The notes beneath the pieces are model-generated. The model saw only the letters and a list, made by a program, of their open reading frames with translations, was not told where the DNA came from and ran no database searches. From NCBI GenBank assembly GCA_017303795.1, contig JAFLBR010000008.1, forward strand, positions 124,001 through 188,000: a stretch of DNA of 64,000 nt, read 5' to 3'. A program made the translations under genes and the position numbers. The DNA is from Cytophagales bacterium (lineage in GTDB: Bacteria > Bacteroidota > Bacteroidia > Cytophagales > Cyclobacteriaceae). Shown piece by piece: positions 52,960 to 61,994 of the stretch (position 1 is the first letter of the stretch; each line of letters opens with the position of its first letter).

Positions 52960-55608
52960 TTATTTCTTCTTCCTCGTCATTATCGGTTGAATCAACTTCG
53001 CCACAAGTCCCGTCCAACCCGTTTGGTGATTGGCACCTAAGCCGCGGCCGGTATCGCCATCGAAGTATTCGTAGAACAGTAAGTTATTTTTAAAGTGTGG
53101 ATTATTCTGAAACAATTCATCATCGCCATACATGGGTCGCTTACCCTCGGCATTGGTTTTAAACATGCTGATTAACCGTTGCGAAAGTTCGCTGGCAATT
53201 TCGCGCAGCGTAAGCATATTGCCCGAGCCGGTAGGATGTTCTACTTTAAAGTCATCGCCATAATAATGATGGAAGCGCTGCAGCGATTCAATGATTAAAT
53301 AATTTACCGGAAACCAAACCGGCCCGCGCCAGTTGCTGTTGCCCCCAAACAAATACGAATCGCTTTCACCTGATTTATACTTTACCGAAAACTGGCTACC
53401 ATTAGCATGCAGTACATAAGGATTATCGAGATGATGTCGCGAAAGCGCGCGCACACCGTATGGTGATAAAAATTCTTTTTCGTCTAACATGCGCTTGAGC
53501 AAACGCTTCATGCGATGGCCACGCAATAATGAAAGTAAGTGCCGCTGATTTTTTCCGCGATCTCCCCAGCGCGAAATCAGGTTAGCAAGGTCGGGACGGT
53601 TTTGTAAAAACCAATCTAGGCGCTCGGTAAACTCCGGCATCTTCTGAAAAATTTCTTCGTCCAAAACTTCTACAGCAAACAAAGGAATCAATCCCACCAT
53701 AGAGCGCACTTTCAATTTCAGGCGTTCGTTATTGGGTAGATTCAACACATCATAGAAAAATTCATCTTCTTCATCCCACAGGTTAATGCCTTCGTTGTTT
53801 ACATTGGCCATCGCGCCAGCGATGTATAAAAAGTGTTCAAAGAATTTTGTAGCCAGACTTTGATAGGTAGGATTTTCTTTCGCCAACTCCAGCGACATGC
53901 GCAAGAGATTGAGCGTGTACATGGCCATCCAACTTGTACCGTCCGATTGTTCGATGTAACCTCCGGTAGGCAGATGTGTACTGCTGCGGTCGAACACACC
54001 AATATTATCCATCCCTAAAAAGCCGCCTTGAAAAATGTTGTTACCGCTTTCGTCTTTCTTGTTTACCCACCAGGTAAAATTCAGCAGCAGCTTATGAAAA
54101 ATTTCTTCTAAAAATTTCCGGTCGCGTTTGCCGTCTTGCAGATTGCTATCAATGCGATACACACGCCAGGCAGCCCACGCATGCACGGGCGGATTCACAT
54201 CACCAAAGGCCCACTCATATGCAGGCAATTGTCCGTTGGGATGCATGTACCATTCTTTGGTAAGCAACAACAATTGATTTTTAGCAAACTCCGGATCGAT
54301 CATCGCTAACGGCACGGCATGAAAGGCAAGATCCCATGCCGCGTACCACGGGTATTCCCACTTATCGGGCATGGAAATAATATCGGCATTGTGAAGATGA
54401 TCCCACTCGCGGTTGCGACCGCGCCTGCGTTCATACGGTGGTGGTGGTTCGTGCGAATCGCCCCGCATCCACACATCCAGATCGTAATAATAAAATTGTT
54501 TGCTCCACAACATACCGGCCAACGCTTGCCGCTGAATCATTTTTTCTTCTTCGGAATGAATATCTTTTTGCAGCTCGGCATAATACTCGTTGGTTTCATT
54601 TTTTGCCTTCGCTACCAGCTGCTCGAAATGGTGAAATGGTTTTTGATGGAAGCGCGAAGCCAGCCGCAAGCGTACTACTTTCGATTCGCCAGATTTTACG
54701 TTAAGATCGATACGATACGCAGCCTTTGTGCCTTTACTGATTTTATTTACAGCAGCAGGGTAATTAAAAATGATGTAATCGTTTATGCCATCTTTAAATG
54801 TGCCCGGTTGAAAATGCTGATGCAGGCGCCAGGTGTTGGTTTCGTTTTCGCAGAAGAGTGCTTCGTGTTTCTCTTCGCAACAAAAATAATAGGAGCCAAG
54901 TTTTTTATGGCTCGCTTTCATAATGCCTTTGTCGTCTAAATAAATTTCGGGTTTGTTTTCTTCGCCACACCACGCCCAGGTATTTCTAAACCAGAGTGTA
55001 GGCAATAATTCAAGTGCAGCAGCTTCCGGCCCACGATTGGTAACCGTAATCTGCATGAGTATATCGCTTACATCTGCTTTGATGTATTCCACGGCTACAT
55101 CGAAGTAACGGTCTTCAGCAAAAATATTGGTATCGATTAATTCAAACTCACGATCCTGTTTACCTCTGCGTTTACTTTCTTCTACCAATTGAGCATACGG
55201 ATATTCACGCTGAGGATATTTGTATAACATGCGCATGTACGAGTGCGATGGCGTAGAGTCGAGGTAATAGTATAACTCTTTTACATCTTCGCCATGGTTG
55301 CCTTCGGGATTGGTTAACCCAAAGAAGCGTTCTTTCAGAATCGGATCTTTTTTATTCCACAACGCAAGCGCCAGACAAAGAAACTGCCTGTCATCAGAAA
55401 TTCCGGCAATGCCTTCTTCGCCCCAGCGATAGGCTTTGCTGCGAGCCATGTCGTGCGAAATATAATTCCAGGCATCGCCATTGGCACTGTAGTCTTCGCG
55501 CACTGTTCCCCATTGTCGCTCAGTAAGATAGGGCCCCCACTGGCGCCAGTTTTTTACTTTGTCACGATCTTCAATCAGTCTTTGTTTCTCGGCTGTCATA
55601 GGTTCCAA
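52960..55608 (-). CDS. Large glucosidase of the GH63/MGH1-like type
   Basis: 882 residues with no signal peptide, so probably cytoplasmic. The (alpha/alpha)6 barrel of GH63 enzymes is recognisable from about 370 on: [20 protein letters not shown] with [10 protein letters not shown], then [20 protein letters not shown], a later SQFSVKY and the [17 protein letters not shown] segment. Acidic residues in WDLAFH and nearby are the catalytic candidates. GH63 members hydrolyse alpha-glucosides or related glycosides such as mannosylglycerate. It is usually seen as a single gene in Bacteroidota, as here. Confidence 0.85.
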   Translation of the reverse strand: MEPMTAEKQRLIEDRDKVKNWRQWGPYLTERQWGTVREDYSANGDAWNYISHDMARSKAYRWGEEGIAGISDDRQFLCLALALWNKKDPILKERFFGLTNPEGNHGEDVKELYYYLDSTPSHSYMRMLYKYPQREYPYAQLVEESKRRGKQDREFELIDTNIFAEDRYFDVAVEYIKADVSDILMQITVTNRGPEAAALELLPTLWFRNTWAWCGEENKPEIYLDDKGIMKASHKKLGSYYFCCEEKHEALFCENETNTWRLHQHFQPGTFKDGINDYIIFNYPAAVNKISKGTKAAYRIDLNVKSGESKVVRLRLASRFHQKPFHHFEQLVAKAKNETNEYYAELQKDIHSEEEKMIQRQALAGMLWSKQFYYYDLDVWMRGDSHEPPPPYERRRGRNREWDHLHNADIISMPDKWEYPWYAAWDLAFHAVPLAMIDPEFAKNQLLLLTKEWYMHPNGQLPAYEWAFGDVNPPVHAWAAWRVYRIDSNLQDGKRDRKFLEEIFHKLLLNFTWWVNKKDESGNNIFQGGFLGMDNIGVFDRSSTHLPTGGYIEQSDGTSWMAMYTLNLLRMSLELAKENPTYQSLATKFFEHFLYIAGAMANVNNEGINLWDEEDEFFYDVLNLPNNERLKLKVRSMVGLIPLFAVEVLDEEIFQKMPEFTERLDWFLQNRPDLANLISRWGDRGKNQRHLLSLLRGHRMKRLLKRMLDEKEFLSPYGVRALSRHHLDNPYVLHANGSQFSVKYKSGESDSYLFGGNSNWRGPVWFPVNYLIIESLQRFHHYYGDDFKVEHPTGSGNMLTLREIASELSQRLISMFKTNAEGKRPMYGDDELFQNNPHFKNNLLFYEYFDGDTGRGLGANHQTGWTGLVAKLIQPIMTRKKK

Positions 55609-55765
55609 GTTAACAAAAACTGATTATTGAATTGTTGTATTTTATACGGATGTATTACAAAGATTGATGTAAGACGACTTACTACCCACTTACATTGGAT
55701 TACGTAGGTTTCAACAGAAATTTTGGCGCTGTTCTCCATTTGTAATGGCGAAGTAAAAAAGGTGG

Positions 55766-55792
55766 GGATTTTAAATTACAAATCAGGAACAG
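55766..55792. repeat. Degenerate copy of a dispersed repeat (left)
   Basis: GGATTTTAAATT (55766-55777) overlaps ATTACAAATCAGGAACAG (55775-55792). Both parts recur downstream of the WKNG lipoprotein, at 56988-56999 and 57085-57102 (17 of 18 bases), so the gene at 55898-56917 is flanked by related elements. Confidence 0.5.
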
Positions 55793-55897
55793 CTAATTCT
55801 AAAGTAGAATCACTGATTCCGAATAGAGAAAGCCTCGCTGAATCGAAAGCGTGAAGTTTTGTGTATCTTTTTTGAACAGAACCGTTATTAGATAACA

Positions 55898-56917
55898 ATG
55901 AAAAAATTTATTCTGCCCGCGGTCTTACTTTATTGCCTCGCCTGTAGCGAGGATGGCCCCAATCCGGTTAATGTCGATAATACTACGGTCCATCTTGCTG
56001 GAATTATTCTAACCGCTGGCGGGGTTCAGGTACCGAGCTATTGGAAAAATGGCATATATAACAATTTAATGAATGATACTACAATGTCCGCTGGGATTCA
56101 TTCTTTGATTATCAACGATTCATTAGTTAGCATATCAGGGGTATTGCTTAATAGTATTTCCACTTTTGATGACGAGGGGGTTACATGGCAAAATGGATTA
56201 CAATCTAGAATTGAAGGTGTCTCAGGAAAATACGTACTATCCACTTTTGAAAGCAACAATTTGATAAGCGTGTGGGAAGATAGTTGCCTAGGATTTGTCT
56301 TTACCAAGGATGGCAGCGTACAGCCTGTAGTTGATACTGCATCTTTTTTTCCGGTTGGTTTAGCTGTAGCTGGAAATAGCGTTTATTTAGCTGGCAATGC
56401 AAAAGGGTATTATGGTGGAGGGTTTCTTTGGTCCAATATGTTTGCACAATACTGGAAAGATGGACAACTGATTTTTAGGGAAAGGGAACATTCAGTTGTC
56501 TCCAACATATTCATTCATGAAAACGATATTTATTTGTCCGGATATTTACATAGGAAAGACTCCAGCACGCATGAGGGTTACAATATCGCTTGTTATTGGA
56601 AAAACGGACAACTTGTTGAGTTGGAAAAGAGGAGTTCTGCAGGCTCACGAGCGACATCAATATTTGTAACTGACTCAGGTGTGTTTGTATTAGGAGACTT
56701 GAACTTTAAACCTGTGTATTGGAAAAATGGTGTTGTAACACATGTTACATATCTGCAAACTGCTTCGGCAACAACGATTTTTGTAAAAGGAAGCGATGTT
56801 TACGTAGGCGGAAGTATTGATGGACATCCGGCTTATTGGAAAAATGAGGTTAAGCAGAACATCTCCCATCAAAATAAGCACGGTGAAATAAAATTTATAG
56901 TCGTTGGGCCGAACTGA
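55898..56917 (+). CDS. Lipoprotein with WKNG repeats
   Basis: 339 residues with a lipobox LACS (Cys16). Short repeats recur about every 45-65 residues in an otherwise beta-rich chain: SYWKNGIYN, TWQNGLQ, QYWKDGQL, CYWKNGQL, VYWKNGVV and AYWKNEV. They suggest a beta-propeller-like surface protein. Similar WKNG repeat proteins occur in Bacteroidetes without known function. Flanking repeats on both sides hint at an independent cassette. Confidence 0.75.
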   Translation: MKKFILPAVLLYCLACSEDGPNPVNVDNTTVHLAGIILTAGGVQVPSYWKNGIYNNLMNDTTMSAGIHSLIINDSLVSISGVLLNSISTFDDEGVTWQNGLQSRIEGVSGKYVLSTFESNNLISVWEDSCLGFVFTKDGSVQPVVDTASFFPVGLAVAGNSVYLAGNAKGYYGGGFLWSNMFAQYWKDGQLIFREREHSVVSNIFIHENDIYLSGYLHRKDSSTHEGYNIACYWKNGQLVELEKRSSAGSRATSIFVTDSGVFVLGDLNFKPVYWKNGVVTHVTYLQTASATTIFVKGSDVYVGGSIDGHPAYWKNEVKQNISHQNKHGEIKFIVVGPN

Positions 56918-56987
56918 TGTAATAATATTTAATAGCAGTAGCCTTTTTGGGATGCTCGGCATCAGTATTTCGAACGTTAGGGAATCA

Positions 56988-57102
56988 GGATTTTAAATTC
57001 TAAGATTAGATTGATTGCTCTTTATCATTTATAAGTCGAAGCAAGATGTAGCGGATTTTCAAATCCGCCTTATTTCGGTTCTTGATTACAAATCAGAAAC
57101 AG
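56988..57102. repeat. Degenerate dispersed repeat (right) with palindrome
   Basis: GGATTTTAAATT (56988-56999) and ATTACAAATCAGAAACAG (57085-57102) match the left copy. A perfect 8-bp inverted repeat with a 2-base loop (GCGGATTT/AAATCCGC, 57051-57068) sits between them. Confidence 0.55.
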
Positions 57103-57138
57103 TATGAGGTTTGAGCGGACAAGAACCCTGGTTGGAGA

Positions 57139-57753
57139 TCAGGATAAATAACCGGCCACTTTTTTTAACTCCTCCTGCAGTATAGTATGTGGCCGATTGG
57201 GGTAAACCAACAATTCAACCTGAGCATTCATCTTTTCTAATTGTTGTTTGGATTGCTCACTTCGCGCAAGCGGTACATGCGGATCGTTATTGCCGTTGGT
57301 CATTAATATAGGTGTACCCAAAAAATTTCCAGCGTAACGTTCGGGTTCAAGTTTATCGCCAATCAAACCGCCTGTTAAGGCAATTACACCGCCCCATTTT
57401 TGCGCGTTACGGGCAGCAAACTCCAACGTAAGACAAGCACCTTGTGAGAAACCCATTACATACGTGTGTTCAGGTGCAATACCGCCTTGTTTAATGTTGT
57501 CGCTCACTGCTTTTATTAACGTTAACGCACTGCTTAACCACGGTTCGTTTTGTGATGTAGGTGCCATGAAGCTTAGCGGATACCACGTGTGGTTGGTAGC
57601 CTGTGGCGCCACGATATAAAAGTCATCTACCGGTAAATGTGTTGCAAGTGATAAGATGTCTTCGGCTGAACCCCCACGACCGTGCAACATGATCAAAGCT
57701 TTCTTTGCTTTGTCTAAGGGAGATCCGGTTTCAATAAATTGTTTACTATGCAT
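57139..57753 (-). CDS. MhqD/YpfH-like alpha/beta hydrolase (carboxylesterase)
   Basis: 204 residues. The oxyanion loop is MLHGRGGSAEDI, the nucleophile is Ser103 in VMGFSQGACLTL, and an acid and a base lie in NGNNDPHVPLARSE and YPNRPHTI. The closest relatives by pattern are phospholipase/carboxylesterases such as MhqD, which in Bacillus helps detoxify quinones. It is next to an MhqO-like dioxygenase gene on the same strand, 77 bases away, which supports that role. The substrate itself is not predicted. Confidence 0.85.
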   Translation of the reverse strand: MHSKQFIETGSPLDKAKKALIMLHGRGGSAEDILSLATHLPVDDFYIVAPQATNHTWYPLSFMAPTSQNEPWLSSALTLIKAVSDNIKQGGIAPEHTYVMGFSQGACLTLEFAARNAQKWGGVIALTGGLIGDKLEPERYAGNFLGTPILMTNGNNDPHVPLARSEQSKQQLEKMNAQVELLVYPNRPHTILQEELKKVAGYLS

Positions 57754-57765
57754 AATTCTTTTTTT

Positions 57766-57822
57766 ACCGCAAAGGCGCAGAGACGCAATGAAAATATCTT
57801 AGCGCCTTGGCGTCTTTGCGGT
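57766..57822. repeat. Imperfect inverted repeat of the ACCGCAAAG type
   Basis: The arms at 57766-57786 and 57802-57822 (about 17 of 21 bases paired) form an ACCGCAAAGGCGC-type hairpin with a 15-base loop. It fills the gap between the hydrolase and dioxygenase genes. It resembles dispersed REP-like elements seen in many Bacteroidota and cyanobacterial genomes. Confidence 0.7.
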
Positions 57823-57830
57823 GAATGATT

Positions 57831-58787
57831 TTAACTAAACTTTTCTGGCTTCAACTCAACCTTCTCCAGCGCATTTTCAATTTTATCGCGCATGGGCTCA
57901 TACCATTGTGGTAGCTTCAATGCTTCACCTAATTTGGAGGGATGTTCATCAATAGCAAAGCCAGGCGGATTGGTGGCTACTTCAAATAACACACCTCCGG
58001 GTTCACGAAAGTAAATGCTATGAAAATATTGCCTGTCTAATACTTCTGTTACCTGATGGCCTTTGCTCAACAATTTCTCTCTGATCTCTAATTGCGAAAC
58101 ATCATCGGCAGTAGCAAAGGCGAGGTGGTGAATGGTTCCGCTGCCACCTAACCCACGCGCAGCTTCAGGTGTATTTAATACATCAATAAAATCTCCGGGT
58201 ACACCGCTTGCCGAAAAACGTTTCAGGTTTCCTTTTTCGGCAATTAGTTTATGATCCATGGTTTCCAGCAACAACTTTGCTGTACGATCTGAATTATCTT
58301 CTGATAACACCGCACCATGAAATCCTTTCACTGAATATTCTAACGGAATTTGTCCATAAGTAAAACCAGGACGCAAATCACTTTTATTAAAAACTAACTC
58401 TAAAGCAAGTCCATGCGCATCTTGCAAGCTAATGAACATTTCATCATCAAAGCGTTGGTGCGGGCCTGTGAAGTTGATGTTGAATTTTTTTAATCGGGCT
58501 AACCAATAATCCAAGCTTTCGGCCGGAGCCGAAAAGGAAGTCACCGTCATCTGGCCCTTGCCATGTCGGCCCTTAGCCATCCCCGCAAAGGGAAAGAAAG
58601 TCATGATGGTGCCGGGGCTTCCGGTTTCGTTACCATAATAAAAGTGATATACATCGGGGGCATCGAAGTTTACGGTTTTCTTTACCATCCGCAGTCCTAA
58701 AATGCCGGTATAGAAGTCGAGGTTTTTCTGGGCATCATCGGCCATAGCCGTTACGTGATGGATGCCGTTAATCAATTGAGGTTTCAT
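57831..58787 (-). CDS. MhqO-like ring-cleaving dioxygenase (VOC family)
   Basis: 318 residues with two VOC modules. The first is IHHVTAMADDAQKNLDFYTG and ILGLRMVKKTVNFDAP; the second is IHHLAFATADDVSQLEIREK and HSIYFREPGGVLFEVATNP. His in the first beta-strand and Glu near PGGVLFE are the metal-ligand candidates. Relatives of MhqO and of hydroquinone-specific dioxygenases share this double-domain layout. In Bacillus such enzymes are induced by quinones. A -7 box and operator-like repeats lie upstream, facing the pirin promoter. Confidence 0.88.
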   Translation of the reverse strand: MKPQLINGIHHVTAMADDAQKNLDFYTGILGLRMVKKTVNFDAPDVYHFYYGNETGSPGTIMTFFPFAGMAKGRHGKGQMTVTSFSAPAESLDYWLARLKKFNINFTGPHQRFDDEMFISLQDAHGLALELVFNKSDLRPGFTYGQIPLEYSVKGFHGAVLSEDNSDRTAKLLLETMDHKLIAEKGNLKRFSASGVPGDFIDVLNTPEAARGLGGSGTIHHLAFATADDVSQLEIREKLLSKGHQVTEVLDRQYFHSIYFREPGGVLFEVATNPPGFAIDEHPSKLGEALKLPQWYEPMRDKIENALEKVELKPEKFS

Positions 58788-58853
58788 AATAATAAGTATT
58801 TCAGTTTGTTAACCGGGCTTGGGTTTGCTGATTGACAGTTTACGAAAGCCTTT

Positions 58854-58861
58854 CAAAGGTA
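58854..58861 (-). promoter_or_regulatory. Candidate -7 box of the dioxygenase gene
   Basis: The minus strand reads TACCTTTG, a perfect TAnnTTTG. The -33 position overlaps the inverted repeat at 58866-58877, so binding there could block RNA polymerase. Confidence 0.45.
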
Positions 58862-58865
58862 ATGA

Positions 58866-58901
58866 ACGAAAGTTCGTCATAAATAGTTGTATAGACAATT
58901 A
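58866..58901. promoter_or_regulatory. Operator-like inverted repeats between divergent promoters
   Basis: ACGAA-AG-TTCGT (58866-58877) and TTGT-ATAG-ACAA (58887-58898, extended by one mismatched base pair each side to 58884-58901) are two adjacent short palindromes. The second overlaps the TTG of the pirin promoter. A MarR- or HxlR-type repressor is a natural candidate, but the site owner is unknown. Confidence 0.5.
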
Positions 58902-58915
58902 TTGTAATAACTTTG
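58887..58915 (+). promoter_or_regulatory. Promoter of the pirin gene
   Basis: TTG (58887-58889), an 18-base spacer and TAACTTTG (58908-58915). The -7 box is exact and the spacer is one base short of the usual 19. The leader would be about 30 bases. Confidence 0.55.
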
Positions 58916-58951
58916 TTTAAACAAGCTCAAGGAGAGCGCTTATTTTGAACT

Positions 58952-59821
58952 ATGAAAACCAGAACCGTTTCCCGTTTACTGTACGCCCATAAAATGGATA
59001 TGGGTGGATTTCCCATTCGCCAACCGCTGCCTACGCAGCAAGTGCAGCAGGTTGATCCGTTTTTATTGCTCCATCATGCCGATATAAAAGCGCCTTCTAC
59101 TATTGATCCGGACGATGCCGGAGTAGGGCCACATCCGCACCGTGGCTTTTCGCCCGTTACCTTTATTTTTAAAGGCGGTGTACACCATCGCGATAGCCGC
59201 GGCAACGATAGCACTATTTATGCCGGTGGCGCACAGTGGATGAATGCCGGTATGGGTATTATTCACAGCGAACGTCCGCCACACGATATTCATGAAGTGG
59301 GTGGCCGACAGGAAATTATCCAGTTGTGGATTAATACTCCGGCAAAACACAAAATGGATCAACCCAGTTATTTTCCAATGAAGGCAGAAGAAGTGCCGGT
59401 TGTAAAAAGTGCCGATGGTTTGGTGAAGGTGAATATTTTTTCTGGCGAAGTATTGGACACGAGAGGTCTGGCGCCTTCGCAGGTTGAAGTAAATGCCGCT
59501 ACACTTGAGTTAACAAAAGGTGGAACGATCAGTATTCCGTTGCCCGAACATCATAATGCTATAGTTTACCTGTTGGATGGTAAACTAACGGTGGCCGGAT
59601 TTGGACTGGTGGAAGCATTGCATTTGGTTCATTTTAAAAATGATGGTGAAGGCATTGTGTTAACAGCACTGGAAGATACACGGGTATTATTATTGAGTGG
59701 TAAACCGCTTAACGAAGAAGTTGTATCGCACGGACCGTTTGTAATGAATAGCCAAACGCAGATAATGGAAGCTATGCGCGATTATCAGATGGGAAAGATG
59801 GGAGTGTTGATTGAGGAGTAA
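58952..59821 (+). CDS. Pirin-family bicupin
   Basis: 289 residues with two cupin domains. The N-terminal metal site is in GPHPHRGFSPVTF and VHHRDSRGN; QWMNAGMGIIHSE supplies the remaining ligand. Members include quercetin 2,3-dioxygenase-like enzymes and redox cofactors. It heads a same-strand row with the nitroreductase, OsmC, oxidoreductase and ferredoxin/CDGSH genes (gaps of 50, 2 and 45 bases and a 4-base overlap). Its promoter shares operator-like repeats with the dioxygenase gene. Confidence 0.92.
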   Translation: MKTRTVSRLLYAHKMDMGGFPIRQPLPTQQVQQVDPFLLLHHADIKAPSTIDPDDAGVGPHPHRGFSPVTFIFKGGVHHRDSRGNDSTIYAGGAQWMNAGMGIIHSERPPHDIHEVGGRQEIIQLWINTPAKHKMDQPSYFPMKAEEVPVVKSADGLVKVNIFSGEVLDTRGLAPSQVEVNAATLELTKGGTISIPLPEHHNAIVYLLDGKLTVAGFGLVEALHLVHFKNDGEGIVLTALEDTRVLLLSGKPLNEEVVSHGPFVMNSQTQIMEAMRDYQMGKMGVLIEE

Positions 59822-59871
59822 ATTCATCCCGCGCTTAAACTGTTTATTTACTTTCTTTGTTAAGAAGAGTT

Positions 59872-60462
59872 ATGGAAACAATTATTGATAAATCAACCAA
59901 AATCGAATACCCGGTGCTAACAGAGATTAAAGATCGTAGAAGCAAGCGGGCATATTCAACAACTGTAGTAAGTGAAGAAACCATCCGATCGTTGTTTGAA
60001 GCAGCCCGCTGGGCGCCTTCCAGCATGAATGAACAACCCTGGGTTTATCTTTACGCAGTGGCCGATAATAAAGAACTATGGAATAAGATTTTTGCCTCAC
60101 TAAACGATAGCAATAAAGTCTGGGCTCAACATGCACCGCTGCTGGTGGTAAGTCTCGCCCGTAAAACATTGCTTCGCAATGGTGCAATAAATGGTGCCGC
60201 GAAATATGATGTGGGCGCTGCCAATGCACTCTTATCATTACAGGCAACCCATGCAGGATTAAATGTGCATCAGATGGGGGGCTACAATAAGCAAGTATTA
60301 ATCGATAACTTAAATATCCCTGAAACACATGAGCCCACGGTAGTAATGGCAATCGGTTATCCGGGGGATCCGGAAAGTTTAACTGATAATTTGAAAGCAC
60401 GCGAAGTAGCTCCACGCGAACGCTACACACAGGAATTTTTTGTACACACTAAACCCTTTTAA
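59872..60462 (+). CDS. Nitroreductase-family flavoenzyme
   Basis: 196 residues from the ATG at 59872; the open frame from 59857 starts at a TTG. FMN-binding basic residues are in IKDRRSKRAYS, and WAPSSMNEQPW is the family motif. Later, GAANALLSLQATHAGLN and AIGYPGDPE are conserved. NAD(P)H-dependent nitroreductases reduce nitroaromatics or quinones; the Bacillus MhqN protein, encoded with mhqO, is one. It lies 50 bases after the pirin gene and 2 bases before the OsmC gene. Confidence 0.92.
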   Translation: METIIDKSTKIEYPVLTEIKDRRSKRAYSTTVVSEETIRSLFEAARWAPSSMNEQPWVYLYAVADNKELWNKIFASLNDSNKVWAQHAPLLVVSLARKTLLRNGAINGAAKYDVGAANALLSLQATHAGLNVHQMGGYNKQVLIDNLNIPETHEPTVVMAIGYPGDPESLTDNLKAREVAPRERYTQEFFVHTKPF

Positions 60463-60464
60463 AA

Positions 60465-60851
60465 ATGGTAACGGCAATAATTGGTAAAGAACATTATCGC
60501 ACGGAGTTAATTGCTTCTGGTAAAACAGTTATTGCCGATGAGCCTGAAGATTTAGGAGGCACCGATACCGGCCCGGCACCGGGTGAGTTTTTATTAATGT
60601 CGTTGGCATCTTGCACCGCCATTACCATTCGCATGTATGCTGATCGAAAACAAATTCCATTAGAGACTGCCCGCGTAGAAGTGTCGATGGAGAAGAATGA
60701 TTTTAAAACTACGCTTAAGCGCGAATTATATTTTACCGGTAACTTAAGTGCAGAACATCGTGCAAAGCTTTTGGAGATTGCCGAAAAATGTCCGGTACAT
60801 AAAACGCTTAATAATCCGATTCAGATTGAAACCAAAGTTGCTGAACTTTGA
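60465..60851 (+). CDS. OsmC/Ohr-family peroxiredoxin-like protein
   Basis: 128 residues. Two redox cysteines are Cys50 (LASCTAITIRMYADRK) and Cys109 (EKCPVHKTL), spaced as in OsmC proteins that reduce organic hydroperoxides. GGTDTGPAPGEFLLMSL is the family start loop. It is probably cotranscribed with the nitroreductase (2 bases apart) and would cover peroxide damage in the same detoxification context. Confidence 0.93.
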   Translation: MVTAIIGKEHYRTELIASGKTVIADEPEDLGGTDTGPAPGEFLLMSLASCTAITIRMYADRKQIPLETARVEVSMEKNDFKTTLKRELYFTGNLSAEHRAKLLEIAEKCPVHKTLNNPIQIETKVAEL

Positions 60852-60896
60852 CAAGTTGAGAGCAACCGCTTATCTTGAAAAGATTATCGTAGAAAA

Positions 60897-61493
60897 ATGA
60901 AAATAGGAATTATTGGTTCGGGAGGAATAGGGCAGGCATTTGCCAAGCATGTTGTGAAGGCCGGTTACGAAGTAATCATCAGCAACAGTCGCGGGGCCGA
61001 TTCGCTAAACGAAATTGTGAAACAGTTAGGCGGCAAAGCGCGGGCCGGTTCAGTTTCAGAATCGGCTACAGCCGATGTAATTTTTCTGGCCGTGCAATGG
61101 GTGCATCTGTCAACGGTAGCAAAACAAATTTCAAACTGGGCAGGTAAAATTGTTATTGATCCGATTAATCCTGTTGTGCCTCCCGATTATAAAATCGCGG
61201 AGCTACGTGGTCGCGCATCCAGCGAAGTAGTGCAAGAAATGTTGGTGGGTGCAAAACTTGTAAAGGCCTTCAATACGTTTACTCCACAATTGTTAGGGTC
61301 ATCGCCCGAAGAGAATGGCGGCAAGCGTGTGTTGTTTTATTGTGGTGATGATGATGCAGCAAAAACAATGGTGAAGTCGATTATTGATAAAATTGGTTTT
61401 GCCGGAGTAGATACCGGTACACTTAAACAAGGCGCGTTATTGCAACAATACCCAAGTGGGCCATTACCGGGACTTAATCTTATAAAGCTATGA
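60897..61493 (+). CDS. F420-dependent/NADP reductase-like Rossmann protein
   Basis: 198 residues. The nucleotide loop is GIIGSGGIGQAFAKHV (about 4-19). Then VIFLAVQWVHL, then VIDPINPVVPP, and LVKAFNTFTPQLLGS follow the F420-oxidoreductase/NADP layout. It may reduce an unknown cofactor or compound. Its last bases overlap the start of the ferredoxin/CDGSH gene, so the two products are probably coupled and may form a short electron path. The F420 cofactor itself is not typical of this phylum; NADP is more likely. Confidence 0.85.
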   Translation: MKIGIIGSGGIGQAFAKHVVKAGYEVIISNSRGADSLNEIVKQLGGKARAGSVSESATADVIFLAVQWVHLSTVAKQISNWAGKIVIDPINPVVPPDYKIAELRGRASSEVVQEMLVGAKLVKAFNTFTPQLLGSSPEENGGKRVLFYCGDDDAAKTMVKSIIDKIGFAGVDTGTLKQGALLQQYPSGPLPGLNLIKL

Positions 61494-61915
61494 AGGACAT
61501 CACTAAGAAATATACTAATGGAGAAGTAACCATTGTCTGGAAACCCAATCAATGCATTCACTCCACCATTTGCTTTAAAGGATTAGGCCAGGTGTTCGAC
61601 CCGAGGCGCAGACCGTGGGTAACACCTGAGCAAGCCACCACGCAACAAATTTTAGAGCAGATAAAAAAATGTCCTTCTGGTGCGTTGAGTTATTACATGA
61701 ACACCGTAACGGAAGAGCCCGTAAAAGTTGAAAGTGAAACTATTGTAGAAACATCGCCAAACGGCCCATTATTGGTTTATGGAAATGTTGCTATTAAAGA
61801 CGCAGCAGGCACGCTTACCAAAAAACATAATGTAACCGCTTTTTGTCGCTGTGGCGGATCGGCAAACAAACCATACTGCGATGGCAGTCATAAAAAAATT
61901 GGTTTTGTGGGATAA
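61490..61915 (+). CDS. 4Fe-4S ferredoxin-like and CDGSH iron-sulfur fusion
   Basis: 141 residues. The first half is a divergent Fer4_19 mono-cluster domain with cysteines in CIHSTICF and KCPSGALSYY. The second half ends in a CDGSH zinc-finger-like 2Fe-2S domain, CRCGGSANKPYCDGSHKK. The order and length match known Fer4_19-CDGSH fusions of unclear function. It overlaps the preceding oxidoreductase gene by 4 bases, suggesting a shared reductase and electron carrier. Confidence 0.9.
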   Translation: MKDITKKYTNGEVTIVWKPNQCIHSTICFKGLGQVFDPRRRPWVTPEQATTQQILEQIKKCPSGALSYYMNTVTEEPVKVESETIVETSPNGPLLVYGNVAIKDAAGTLTKKHNVTAFCRCGGSANKPYCDGSHKKIGFVG

Positions 61916-61994
61916 TCTTTTCCAATCGGTAAATCGTTATGCGCATCGTTGAATGAACAAAACATAGCGAAGTCATTTCACTATATTAGAGGGC

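Noticed and set aside
54319-54939. 206-residue frame opposite the glycosidase gene
   Set aside because: It lies entirely within a strongly coding gene on the other strand and has no domain or start signal.
59927-60430. 167-residue frame opposite the nitroreductase gene
   Set aside because: A shadow of a well-conserved nitroreductase; composition unlike real proteins here.
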